This document shows positions 1 to 9,451 of a stretch of DNA of 52,609 bases, in pieces. The notes beneath the pieces were generated by a model that had not been told where the DNA came from, did not search any database, and saw only the letters and a program-made list of their open reading frames with translations. The DNA lies in contig CAJXUL010000003.1 of assembly GCA_913060615.1 (NCBI GenBank), forward strand, positions 1-52,609, read 5' to 3'. The stretch is from an uncultured Gammaproteobacteria bacterium. Lineage in GTDB: Bacteria > Pseudomonadota > Gammaproteobacteria > Pseudomonadales > Azotimanducaceae. A program made the translations under genes and the position numbers. Numbering within the stretch: position 1 is the stretch's first letter; every line of letters starts with the position of its first letter.

Positions 1-48
1 TCTACACCTCTCTATTCGTCGGCAGCGTCAGATGTGTATAAGAGACAG
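1..48 (+). other. Illumina P5/i5/Nextera Read-1 adapter contamination (artificial sequence)
   Basis: 1-7 TCTACAC (end of P5), 8-15 CTCTCTAT (matches Nextera i5 index S502/N502), 16-48 TCGTCGGCAGCGTCAGATGTGTATAAGAGACAG (Nextera transposase Read 1 adapter, exact). Confidence 0.98.
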
Positions 49-386
49 CTGCATTGTCGCTGCAATTTTTTTGGCGAGGCCACGCCGCTGGCTTCTAACA
101 GAACATGTTCTATTGGAAACTCGCCTAACTGCGCTCTTAATGTTTCCAGCGCCTCGCTCAAGTCTTCACCAATAGTGCAGCACACGCAGCCATTGGTGAG
201 GCCGATGACTTTGCCGTCTGGCGATTTTTCTTTGATCCATTTAGCGTCTAGGTTGATGTCACCAAAGTCGTTAACCAATACCGCTAAGTTGGATGGCGGG
301 GAGTCGCTGGTCAAAATGCTATTGATTAGGGTTGTCTTACCGGCGCCCAGATATCCGCCAATTATGGAGATGGGGATATTGTTCAT
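49..386 (-). CDS. CobW/G3E-family GTPase (COG0523), partial, 3' end missing at contig edge
   Basis: ISIIGGYLGAGKTTLINSIL Walker A, NGCVCCTIGEDL CXCC motif; the C-terminal residues LLYTSDAADE in the ORF track are translated adapter. Confidence 0.9.
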
Positions 387-2041
387 AAGGTTGTCGTTGG
401 GAACACTTTGCCCTCGAAAACCGTGGCGTAAATGTTGATGTCCCGCAGATTCATTGGGTCGCAGGTAAGTGGATCTTCATCCAGTACGGTGAAGTCGGCC
501 CGCTTGCCTGAGCGAATGCTGCCGGTGATGTCTGCCATACCCATAACATGTGCCGCGTTGATGGTAATGGCTTGTAGGGCTTGTTGTTGGGTAAGACATT
601 CTTCAGGGCACATAACGTCGCCCTCTGAGTTGATTCTATTCACTGCCACCCATGCGCTGTTTAAGGGTTCTGCTGGTGCCATGGTAAAATCAGAGTGCAG
701 GGTGGTGTTAATGCCCTCGCGGAAACAGGTGCCAAGCCGGGCCATTTGCGATGCTCTCTCATAGCCTACTGCGTCTTTCGCGTACATGTCTGAAAGTTCA
801 TGTAGGTAGTAGGCGTTGGCGGAAACCTGCCCGCCTAGGGCCTTAATCCGCTTGATCTGTTCAGGGGTACTTATACCAAAATGTTCGAAGGTATAACCAT
901 GATTGAATCGTGGTCGTTCGAACTGCATTTTTTCTAGCACATCTATTGCCAGCTCTAGTCCTAGGTCACCAGTTACATGCACATGGATTTGGAATCCAGC
1001 ATGCCAGTAAGCGCGAATGTTTTTTTCCAAAATTTCTGGCGGCATTAACCACTCGCCATGGTGTTCATCGATATAGCCCGGAGCCTGAAGTTGTGCCAAA
1101 GCGCTGAAAAATGCGCCATCGCTGAACATTTTAATGTGTTTACCAAAGTGCAGGCGGTGGCTGTTGCGCTCGACGAGCCCTTCGGCTTTTTCCACCGCCT
1201 GCTCTAACGTTCTGCCACCGCCACTCATTCGTGCAGAATGGGCGACAAGTCGAGTACGAAAGGGCACTTCGTCGCCTTCAAGCAATTGCGCTAATGTTGT
1301 GGCTTCGGTTTCAAAGTCAAACAGTCCGGTAGCAAGATCGCCAATGGTGGTGTGGCCGCCATGGTGAACAACCTTCTTAAGTCGTTCTAGCCCGGCTGCA
1401 TAAACGTCTGGCGCAAGTATCCAAGGGTTAAGGTGTTTGATGGCGTAGCCTAAGCCGTTTTCAAAGAAGTGCCCGTTGTTGATATCAATCTGGTCGCCTT
1501 GTTTGATGTCATCAATGTTTACCCCAGCCATTTGCATTGCTGCATCGTTCATATACAGCTCGTGAAAGGAGCGGTGCCAGACAACTATGGGTCGAGTGGT
1601 ACTTATGGCATTGATGCGCGCTTTGCTCATAGGCCCATGCCACAACTGATGGAACCCCCAAATGAACAGCGGTTCAGGCTCATCTGCGCCGCCGTCATTT
1701 TTGCCGGCATGCAGGGTTTGCATTCGTTCATCAAATCCATCTTTTGTTGTAGTGGGCTCCACTGTGCCCCATGGGAGTTTCCAGCGCATGGCGGTAATAA
1801 ATTCCATGGGCAGTAAAACAGCCGCCATGCTGGGGTGTAGGTGGGGGTCGATAAAGCCGGGGCAGATCACTTTATCGGCAAACTGTTCATCCACCTGATA
1901 CTCCTGACCCTCAAGCCACGGCTGCATATTTTCCCGCTCGCCCACCTCAAGAATAATGCCATCGCGCACCAGTACTGCGCTGGCTCTGGGCATGGAGTCG
2001 TTCATGGTAATGATTGAGCGCGCTGGGTAGAGGGTTAACAT
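383..2041 (-). CDS. amidohydrolase family protein (YtcJ-like, amidohydrolase 3)
   Basis: 552 aa; CPGFIDPHLHPSM metal-binding motif, C-terminal SGKRADFTVLDEDPL; ATGA overlap with the downstream GTPase gene. Confidence 0.88.
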   Translation of the reverse strand: MLTLYPARSIITMNDSMPRASAVLVRDGIILEVGERENMQPWLEGQEYQVDEQFADKVICPGFIDPHLHPSMAAVLLPMEFITAMRWKLPWGTVEPTTTKDGFDERMQTLHAGKNDGGADEPEPLFIWGFHQLWHGPMSKARINAISTTRPIVVWHRSFHELYMNDAAMQMAGVNIDDIKQGDQIDINNGHFFENGLGYAIKHLNPWILAPDVYAAGLERLKKVVHHGGHTTIGDLATGLFDFETEATTLAQLLEGDEVPFRTRLVAHSARMSGGGRTLEQAVEKAEGLVERNSHRLHFGKHIKMFSDGAFFSALAQLQAPGYIDEHHGEWLMPPEILEKNIRAYWHAGFQIHVHVTGDLGLELAIDVLEKMQFERPRFNHGYTFEHFGISTPEQIKRIKALGGQVSANAYYLHELSDMYAKDAVGYERASQMARLGTCFREGINTTLHSDFTMAPAEPLNSAWVAVNRINSEGDVMCPEECLTQQQALQAITINAAHVMGMADITGSIRSGKRADFTVLDEDPLTCDPMNLRDINIYATVFEGKVFPTTTL

Positions 2042-2120
2042 GAATACTTCTCCGCTGTCAGTTTTGGCGTAGGGCTTGCTACGGATTCTTAAATAAGGCC
2101 TTTCAGTCTAAATCTTTTTG

Positions 2121-2190
2121 TTCAAGGCCTTTAGTTCAAGGCCTTTAGTTCAAGGCCTTTAGTTCAAGGCCTTTAGTTCAAGGCCCTCAA
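2121..2190. repeat. 14-bp tandem repeat TTCAAGGCCTTTAG, 4 exact copies plus a degenerate fifth
   Basis: read directly; unit contains the palindrome AAGGCCTT. Confidence 0.95.
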
Positions 2191-2414
2191 GCTGAGGCCC
2201 TTGGTTTAAGATTCTTAGTTCACGATAGTTGCACTAAGAGCATTAACGTTAATCGCAGCTTTTTATCAGCCTGCAAGAATGCCCTTAATATTGTGAAAAG
2301 AAAACGGCGGTTTGAGCAGGAATTTGTCACGTAAATTTACCCGTTACCAAGATGGCTGTAGAGTTAGCCGTCTACCGGTGATTACACCGATTTTCCAGAT
2401 TTTCTGAGGTATAT

Positions 2415-3431
2415 ATGGACCCCATTAGTCAGGGTGTGCTGGGCGCATCCTTTGCTCAGGCTGCTGCCAAAAACAAAGAAAAAATTATTGCCGCTGCTTG
2501 GTTTGGGGCGTTGGCAGGTATGGCGCCAGACTTAGATGTGGTAATCCAATCGCCGTCAGATCCGTTGTTGTTCTTAGAGTTTCACCGGCAGTTTACCCAC
2601 GCATTGATCTTTATTCCGCTGGGGGCGCTGTTGGTGGCGTGGCCACTGTTTAAGTTGCAGGTGCGTTTTTTTCAGCCGTATTTGTCACTGCGGGAAAGCT
2701 ACTTGTTTTGTTTGTTGGGCTATGCCACCCATGGCCTGCTGGATGGGTGTACTTCCTACGGCACACAGTTACTCTGGCCGTTTAGCGATGAGCGTTTTGC
2801 GTGGAATAACATCTCTATCATTGACCCCCTGTTTACTTTGCCGTTGCTGGTTTTAGTGGCGTTAGCGGGTTACAAACGTAGGCGCGGTTTTGCTATTGCC
2901 GCGTGTCTTTGGGCTTTGAGCTACCTGAGTTTAGGTTGGCTGCAAGTAGATCGCGCAGTTGCCGCTGGAGAGTTAGTAGCAGCCCAGCGCGGTCATACTC
3001 CTGAACGATTAACTGTGAAGCCGAGTTTTGCCAATTTGTTTTTGTGGAAGGTCATTTACGAATTTGACGGTGATTATTATGTGGATGCGGTGCGGGTACT
3101 AAATGAGCCGCAGTGGTGTGAGGGTGAAAGCATTGCAAAATTTGATGTCGACAAGCAATTTCCCACCTTGGCACCAGAGAGCCAGCAGCGTATTGATATA
3201 GAGCGATTTCGCTGGTTTTCTGATGACTATTTGGCCGTTAATGGGCTGGGTCAGGTGATAGATATGCGTTACAGCTTTTTGCCAAATGAGGTGGCGGCCA
3301 TGTGGGGTATTGAAATAACGCCCTTAAAGCCAGACACCCATGTTGCTTGGTGGGCCAACCGCGATTTAGACGAGTCCCAGCGGGAGGATTTCTATAACCT
3401 ACTCTCGGGGCAAAGCTGCCTGTCGCTATAG
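2415..3431 (+). CDS. membrane-bound metal-dependent hydrolase (YbcI/YdjM, DUF457 family)
   Basis: MDPISQGVLGASFAQA, GMAPDLDV, HRQFTHALIF, GYATHGLLDGCTSYGTQLLWPFS motifs; several TM segments. Confidence 0.87.
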   Translation: MDPISQGVLGASFAQAAAKNKEKIIAAAWFGALAGMAPDLDVVIQSPSDPLLFLEFHRQFTHALIFIPLGALLVAWPLFKLQVRFFQPYLSLRESYLFCLLGYATHGLLDGCTSYGTQLLWPFSDERFAWNNISIIDPLFTLPLLVLVALAGYKRRRGFAIAACLWALSYLSLGWLQVDRAVAAGELVAAQRGHTPERLTVKPSFANLFLWKVIYEFDGDYYVDAVRVLNEPQWCEGESIAKFDVDKQFPTLAPESQQRIDIERFRWFSDDYLAVNGLGQVIDMRYSFLPNEVAAMWGIEITPLKPDTHVAWWANRDLDESQREDFYNLLSGQSCLSL

Positions 3432-3566
3432 AGCGCAATGGCAGTGGTGAATAGCAGCGGCTGTTTATTGAATACTCCTACAGACACTTCTAAGGCGCTT
3501 TTATAAAATAGGCACTTTGAACAATCGTTTTCGAAAGGCGTGCACAAAATTTAACAAAGGGTATGT

Positions 3567-4052
3567 ATGAAATCACTGACAGAAATGAGCATGGTTGTAG
3601 CGGAGTTGCTTAAGGAGCATGGAGAAACGGTGGCCGTTGCGGAAACCTCAACCGGTGGTCTAATTTCTTCGGCGCTTCTGGCGGTACCGGGTGCATCTGC
3701 TTATTACAAAGGGGGCTCGGTGATTTATACACTAGAGTCGCGCAAAGAATTGCTGGGTATTAATCGTTCTCACGTTAAGGGGTTAAAGCCTATGACGGAA
3801 GCCATGGCACTGCGTTTTGCAGAAGTTGCACGTGCGCAATTGAATGCAACGTGGGCGATTGCTGAGTTGGGCATAGCCGGCCCAACAGGTGCACCTTATG
3901 GCGTGGATGCTGGAACGAGTGTGATCGCTGTAGACGGGCCGCAGCCAATGACCATAACTGTTGCAACTGGAACCTGCGACCGCGAAGAAAACATGTGGGC
4001 CTTCACTGCTGCGGCCTTTCAATTGTTTGGTCGCGCATTGGCAGTTAGATAA
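3567..4052 (+). CDS. CinA C-terminal domain / nicotinamide-nucleotide amidohydrolase family
   Basis: AVAETSTGGLISSALLAVPGASAYYKGGSVIYT, AELGIAGPTGAPYG motifs. Confidence 0.85.
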   Translation: MKSLTEMSMVVAELLKEHGETVAVAETSTGGLISSALLAVPGASAYYKGGSVIYTLESRKELLGINRSHVKGLKPMTEAMALRFAEVARAQLNATWAIAELGIAGPTGAPYGVDAGTSVIAVDGPQPMTITVATGTCDREENMWAFTAAAFQLFGRALAVR

Positions 4053-4082
4053 GCTCTCTTAGCCTTTGCAAAAGCGGTATTG

Positions 4083-4463
4083 CTACCGGCCGCTTTGTCG
4101 CTGCCCAGTAAACGGTCTGTCGCCCCTCGGCGTTGCGATTGAACCGTTCATGGTGTCTTGGTCTATTTGTCCGGTGTATGTCAGTTCAAAAGTGCCAAAG
4201 GCAGTTTTCATCTGAAAAGGGAAGCTGAACGAATTGCCGACCACTTCTATTGCATCAATCGCAATAGTGGCTTTGGGTCCAGCCAAGGCACCCGAAAATT
4301 CCCCTGGTGCCTTCTCCAAAATAGTCAAAGTTGGCGTAGATTTGCCCCTAGGCCCATCTACCGCCAATAGCCATTCGCCGCTGATAGGGACGGCGGCATG
4401 TAGGCTTATGCTAAAAGTGAAAAAAAGCAGGGTGGCGAATACGAAAGACTTCAAATACTGCAC
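4083..4463 (-). CDS. small secreted hypothetical protein
   Basis: signal peptide MQYLKSFVFATLLFFTFSISLHAAVP; lies between annotated genes with no competing ORF. Confidence 0.6.
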   Translation of the reverse strand: MQYLKSFVFATLLFFTFSISLHAAVPISGEWLLAVDGPRGKSTPTLTILEKAPGEFSGALAGPKATIAIDAIEVVGNSFSFPFQMKTAFGTFELTYTGQIDQDTMNGSIATPRGDRPFTGQRQSGR

Positions 4464-4774
4464 AGTGTTGTTCCTAAATTGATTATTATTATTTGCTCAG
4501 CGTGAATAATACAGCGGAGAAAGATAGCAAAAACAGTTTTTGAATTTACTGCCGCTGATCAAGTTTTGGTTAAACGTTTGCTGAAAGGTGTGGCGCAAGG
4601 TGTGGCAAAAGAGGTCGTGGCTTGGCCTCGTTATGGCCTTTTATCCAACGTATGCCAAACCCTCCTAAGCTACCGCTTATACCAACAGCTGATAAGCGGT
4701 TGGGCGCGTTTTACGCCCTACCTCTTGCCAATTGTTGTGGTTACCTTCTTTTGGGGGTGGCGGGGCAGTTCAAC

Positions 4775-5872
4775 TTAATGATCAAATTCCAAAATAGCTC
4801 GGCCCGTAATTTGGCCACTTTGTAGCGCTTGTGCGGCTTCATTAATTTGGTCGATTTTGTATCTAGCCGTGACCATCCCTTGAAGATTCAGGTGGCCGCT
4901 GTTTTGCCATTCAAGAAAGCGTGGAAAGTCTCGGTCTGGCGCACAGGATCCGCCAATACTGCCAACGAAGCGCTTTTCATTAATCAGTACATCTACTGCA
5001 TTAAGCTCCACAGTGGTTGTGGGCACGCCAACCAATATGGCTGTGCCACCTCCTTTAGCGCCGAAGTAGGCTGTTCTGCACGCGGGCACAATCTGTTCCA
5101 TAGTTTGCTTTATACCGATGCAGTCAAATGCGTAGTCAACACCTGAAACCGGCTGCCGCGAAATATTGAATTGTCCTGGTCGAGGGGTCAGGGCATGGAT
5201 GGCGGCCACTGGGTCTTCCTTGCTGGCATTAATGCAGTGAGTTGCGCCAAAGGTTTTAGCAAATTCTAGCTTACCGTCATCTAGATCCACCGCGATGATT
5301 GGATGGGCTCCGGCCATCTTTGCGCCAACTACCGCAGATAAGCCAACACCGCCTACGCCAAATATGGCAACGCTTTCGCCTTTCTGTACATCTGCGGTAT
5401 TAATTACCGCTCCGGCGCCGGTCATTACCGCGCAGCCAATGATTGCGCTGACATCTTTCTCGATATTTGGATCTACCTTCACCACATATTGCTCATCTGC
5501 AATGGTGTGATCTGCCCAAGTAAAAACGTTTTGTGAGGTGGCTATGCCGTCGCTGACCTGTAGGTTTGCAGCTTCCGGTGGGTTAGCTGCGGTCTCGATA
5601 TCTCTAGGCACCCAAGTGACCATAACAATGTCACCTTCTTTTACGTGGCTAACGTTGCTACCTGCCTTTAGTACGATGCCCGTGGACTCATGGCCAAGAA
5701 TGATTGGATTTTTTCGGGGGGCATGCATTTGATGTAGTTGGGAATGACAGATACCAGATGCAAATTGGCGTACCACCACCTGGTTTGGTTGTGGGTCGGG
5801 TAATTCAATGGATTCTATTCTAAGTGTATTGCTGTCTTGTGGCAGTACTACCACGCGTGCTTGTGTTCCCAT
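4775..5872 (-). CDS. zinc-dependent alcohol dehydrogenase, class III / NDMA-dependent-like
   Basis: GICHSQLHQ, ILGHESTGIVLKAG, VAIFGVGGVGLSAV Rossmann; start set at MGTQARV rather than the longer ORF start at 5983. Confidence 0.85.
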   Translation of the reverse strand: MGTQARVVVLPQDSNTLRIESIELPDPQPNQVVVRQFASGICHSQLHQMHAPRKNPIILGHESTGIVLKAGSNVSHVKEGDIVMVTWVPRDIETAANPPEAANLQVSDGIATSQNVFTWADHTIADEQYVVKVDPNIEKDVSAIIGCAVMTGAGAVINTADVQKGESVAIFGVGGVGLSAVVGAKMAGAHPIIAVDLDDGKLEFAKTFGATHCINASKEDPVAAIHALTPRPGQFNISRQPVSGVDYAFDCIGIKQTMEQIVPACRTAYFGAKGGGTAILVGVPTTTVELNAVDVLINEKRFVGSIGGSCAPDRDFPRFLEWQNSGHLNLQGMVTARYKIDQINEAAQALQSGQITGRAILEFDH

Positions 5873-6205
5873 CCTGCTTCTCCTATTTAGCTGCTCCAAT
5901 TTACCTTGACTAGGAAATTTGTATATAAAAATGTCTGTGGAAAATTTGGCCTGTAGTCCAAGCAAAGAAATGTGCTTATGCAATGATTTAAAGCGGCGTT
6001 GTTTATGCCACTATTGGTCGACAATTTGGGTGACAGTTGTTGGATGATTTTTTATCAGTGGGTCGCGCTTTAGCGACAGTTTGTGAATAAAAATATAACT
6101 CTTATTAAGCAGTCCAATGCCGAGTGTGAGCGCTGGGCTGTGGGACAAACCACACCGAAATAATTCGGCACTAACTCATAAGTAACTTTTAAATAAAAAG
6201 GAAAT

Positions 6206-6826
6206 TTGATGAAGCTACATGAAGCCCCTTCTCCTAACGCCCGCAGAGTCCACATCTTTATGTCTGAACTGGGTATTGAATGTGAGCGCGTTGCGGTAGA
6301 TATTCGCGCAGCGGAAAATTTATCAGCTGAGTTTTTGGCGAAGAATCCGGGTGGGCGAGTGCCAGTTTTAGAGTTAGATGACGGTACCTTTATTGGTGAG
6401 TCCGTAGCTATTTGCCGCTACTTAGATTCCATTGCTGCGAACTCGGCGGCCCCCAGTATGTTTGGCCATGATGGTGTAAGCGCGGCGCAAATCGAAATGT
6501 GGCAGCGTCGTGTTGAGTTTAATTTTCTGCTCGAAGTGGCGGGAGCGTTTCGCAACATTACGGCATTTTTTAAGGACCGCGAAACTTGTGTGAAAGAGTG
6601 GGGCGAGGTTTGTGCGGAGCGAGCGCCTAAGGCGTTGGCTGTGTTTGACGCGCAGTTGGCGCAGCACGAATATTTGGCGGGCGAACACTTTTCTATTGCC
6701 GACATAACCTTAGGTATCAGTATTGATTTTGCCAAGATGGTTAAGGTAGTGGAATTGCCAGAACTGCCAAACCTTACTCGCTGGAAAACGCAGATAGATG
6801 CTAGAGCCAGTTTTAGCGCCCAGTAA
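6206..6826 (+). CDS. glutathione S-transferase family protein
   Basis: KLHEAPSPNARRVHIFMSELGIE, PGGRVPVLELDDGTFIGESVAICRYLD thioredoxin-fold N-domain; preceding AAAAGGAAATTTG SD-like. Confidence 0.9.
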   Translation: MMKLHEAPSPNARRVHIFMSELGIECERVAVDIRAAENLSAEFLAKNPGGRVPVLELDDGTFIGESVAICRYLDSIAANSAAPSMFGHDGVSAAQIEMWQRRVEFNFLLEVAGAFRNITAFFKDRETCVKEWGEVCAERAPKALAVFDAQLAQHEYLAGEHFSIADITLGISIDFAKMVKVVELPELPNLTRWKTQIDARASFSAQ

Positions 6827-6886
6827 TTTCCACTGTGTTTGAGTCGCAAAGCCCGGCTATTCCTAATCCAGCGCAGGCGCTCAAAG

Positions 6887-7531
6887 CTAGTCGAATAAAA
6901 CTTTCGCTAGCTTGCCTGCTCTCGCTGCAAACGCTGTTTCAATATCATCGAGATTCACGCGCCCTTTAGACAGGGGCGGCAGTTCATCTAGCGCAAAAAA
7001 TTGAGCAGCGGAGACTTCCATGCCCGGCGTCGCTATTATGCTTTTATCTACTTGCTCACATAAGAAAAATAGTTTGTAGAAATCTCTAATGTCGGGGCCA
7101 TAGTCATGTTGGGCTTTGTGTTTTATGGCATATAAGCTTGTAACGGCGACATCAATTTGCGCTTCTTCGCTGATTTCTTTCTTGATGTTTTGTGATGCGG
7201 AAAGCCCGCTGTCAGCATAGCCGCCTGGTAGCGCCCATAAACCATCAGTTTTTTCTTTCACTAATAAGATTTTATTGTTTTTGAAGACTGCGCCACGTAC
7301 GTCTACTTTGGGTGTTGCATAGCCGTTACCCAAGTCGCCCAGCAAATTTTCAATTCGCTCAATGGGTACATTGCCCAAATCTGCGAGCATCTTATTGCCA
7401 ATATCAGCAAGCTCTTGATACCGCTCTTTGTCAAAGTCGTCGGTGGCAAAGGTCATACCTGTATCGGCGATACTTTGAATTCTCTTGGCATAGGTAAGCC
7501 AGCTAGATTCCATCCTCAACCTCCATTTCAT
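6887..7531 (-). CDS. NUDIX hydrolase with N-terminal helical extension
   Basis: GGYADSGLSASQNIKKEISEEAQI Nudix box. Confidence 0.9.
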   Translation of the reverse strand: MKWRLRMESSWLTYAKRIQSIADTGMTFATDDFDKERYQELADIGNKMLADLGNVPIERIENLLGDLGNGYATPKVDVRGAVFKNNKILLVKEKTDGLWALPGGYADSGLSASQNIKKEISEEAQIDVAVTSLYAIKHKAQHDYGPDIRDFYKLFFLCEQVDKSIIATPGMEVSAAQFFALDELPPLSKGRVNLDDIETAFAARAGKLAKVLFD

Positions 7532-7744
7532 TAATCATGTCGCGCCCTGATGACGGGCGTGGAAAAATTACATCACTGTATCAGTTGCCAAACTTCAAAA
7601 ATGTACGTGAGTCTGACAGCACCTACCTCTTATCGGAAATTTGTACACCAAAAGTTTATTTCCCGGTAGAACGTGGCACGAATAAAACAGTGTCGTAACT
7701 TCAGCACCGATGAGTTGAGCGCAAATTACTTAAAGAGAGATAAC

Positions 7745-9397
7745 ATGAAAGCTTCTGATTTGATGGTGAAGTGCTTAGAGGCAGAAGGCGTTGAGCTTAT
7801 TTTTGGTGTGCCTGGTGAAGAAAATGCTGATTTTATGATGAGTTTAGAAAAATCTGCGAGCATTCGATTTGTGCTCACCCGGCATGAACAGGGTGCTGCA
7901 TTTATGGCAGAAATATACGGTCGTCTTACCGGCGCGCCGGCTGCGTGCCTAGGCACTCTTGGTCCTGGGGCCACCAATCTGATTACCGGCGTTGCTGATG
8001 CCAATATGGATCGAGCGCCAATGTTAGTTCTCACCGGCCAAGGCAGTACCAAGCGCCTGCATAAAGAATCTCATCAGATCATGGACGTGGTAAAGATGTT
8101 CGAGCCGGTAACGAAATGGGCGACAACTATTATTCATGCTGACAACATTCCCGAAATTGTGCGCAAAGCTGTGCGTATTGCGCGTAGCGAAAAGCCCGGC
8201 GCAGTACTCATTGAGTTGCCAGAAAACATTGCCGAAGACGATACCCTGGCTTTGCCAATGCTGCCCATCCGATTTCGGCGTTCCCAAGCCCATAGCGAGA
8301 CCATTGTGGATGCGGCAGCAAAAATTTGCGCTGCAAACCGCCCAGTTATTTTGGCCGGTAATGGCTGCGTAAGAAAAAGAAGCGCAGGAATATTGCGCGA
8401 ACTGGCAGCAGTTACGGGTATTGGTGTACTCAATACTTTTATGGCGAAAGGTGCACTCCCAACTGACTCTGAGCAATCTTTGTACACCATCGGCCTCGGT
8501 TCAAAAGACATTGGTACTTATGCCATTGATGCGGCGGATTTAGTCATTTGTATTGGTTTTGATATGGTGGAGTACCACCCTAGCCTTTGGAATGCGGCGG
8601 GGGAGAAAAAAATCATTCATATCGATTTTACTCCTGCGGAAATAGACAGTGACTACCACCCGGAGCTGGAGTTGGTTGGTGATGTTGCTGACACCTTAGA
8701 AGCCTTGGTATTTGAGTTAAAAAAATCTCCGGGTTTTGATTTTGATCTCAGCCAGCAAGCGTTAACGCGTAAAGAAATGGCCACTGAATTGGACCTTTAT
8801 CGTAATGACGTAACTCAAGGCCTTATCAAACCGCAGAAAGCATTGGCCGACGTGCAACAGATCTACGCTAAAGATGGTTTGTTATTGTCTGACGTGGGCG
8901 CCCACAAAATGTGGATAGCCCGCCATTATCACTGTGACATTCCCAATGGCTGTCTTATTCCTAACGGATTCTGTTCAATGGGTTTTGCTTTGCCAGGGGC
9001 CATTGCGGCAAGCCTAGTGGAGCCTGAGCGTAAAATTATCGGCATTGCTGGCGACGCTGGATTTTTGATGAACGTGCAGGAAATGGAAACGGCCAAGCGT
9101 CTGAACAGTAATATTACGATGATGATTTGGGAAGACAATGCCTATGGGCTAATAGCCTGGAAACAATGGGCGCAATTTGGTCGGCATACAGATTTGTCCT
9201 TCAATAATCCTGATTGGTCATTGCTGGCGGCCTCTTTTAGCTGGGACTATAAATATGTCGATGACAGTCGACTGCTGCTTGATGCGCTGGTTGAGGCATC
9301 TCAGCACAATGGTCCTAGCCTTATTGTGATACCAATAGACTACAACGAGAATCAACTTCTAACCCACCGATTAGGTGAAATGAACCGACAGCTATAG
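7745..9397 (+). CDS. acetolactate synthase large subunit-like ThDP enzyme
   Basis: LIFGVPGEENADFM, RHEQGAAFMAEIYGRLTG, GPGATNLITGVADANMDRAP, GDAGFLMN; start at MKASDLMV with upstream AGAGAGA. Confidence 0.88.
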   Translation: MKASDLMVKCLEAEGVELIFGVPGEENADFMMSLEKSASIRFVLTRHEQGAAFMAEIYGRLTGAPAACLGTLGPGATNLITGVADANMDRAPMLVLTGQGSTKRLHKESHQIMDVVKMFEPVTKWATTIIHADNIPEIVRKAVRIARSEKPGAVLIELPENIAEDDTLALPMLPIRFRRSQAHSETIVDAAAKICAANRPVILAGNGCVRKRSAGILRELAAVTGIGVLNTFMAKGALPTDSEQSLYTIGLGSKDIGTYAIDAADLVICIGFDMVEYHPSLWNAAGEKKIIHIDFTPAEIDSDYHPELELVGDVADTLEALVFELKKSPGFDFDLSQQALTRKEMATELDLYRNDVTQGLIKPQKALADVQQIYAKDGLLLSDVGAHKMWIARHYHCDIPNGCLIPNGFCSMGFALPGAIAASLVEPERKIIGIAGDAGFLMNVQEMETAKRLNSNITMMIWEDNAYGLIAWKQWAQFGRHTDLSFNNPDWSLLAASFSWDYKYVDDSRLLLDALVEASQHNGPSLIVIPIDYNENQLLTHRLGEMNRQL

Positions 9398-9451
9398 AGT
9401 CTAGCTGCTACAGAACGAATGAACGAATGAATCAGTAGGAGAATAATAACA

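Noticed and set aside
34-438. ORF MYKRQLHCRC... on the plus strand
   Set aside because: It starts within the sequencing adapter and is antisense to the GTPase; artefact.
2121-2190. Possible CRISPR array
   Set aside because: Units are directly adjacent with no spacers, and no cas genes are present; the same applies to the other tandem arrays.
4566-4825. Short plus-strand ORFs between 4566 and 4825
   Set aside because: No domain signal or conserved pattern, and they overlap the end of the ADH gene.
8024-8511. Long antisense ORFs within the acetolactate synthase-like gene (and similar antisense ORFs in other genes)
   Set aside because: They overlap strongly supported CDSs and show no recognisable domains; expected by chance in moderately GC-rich coding DNA.
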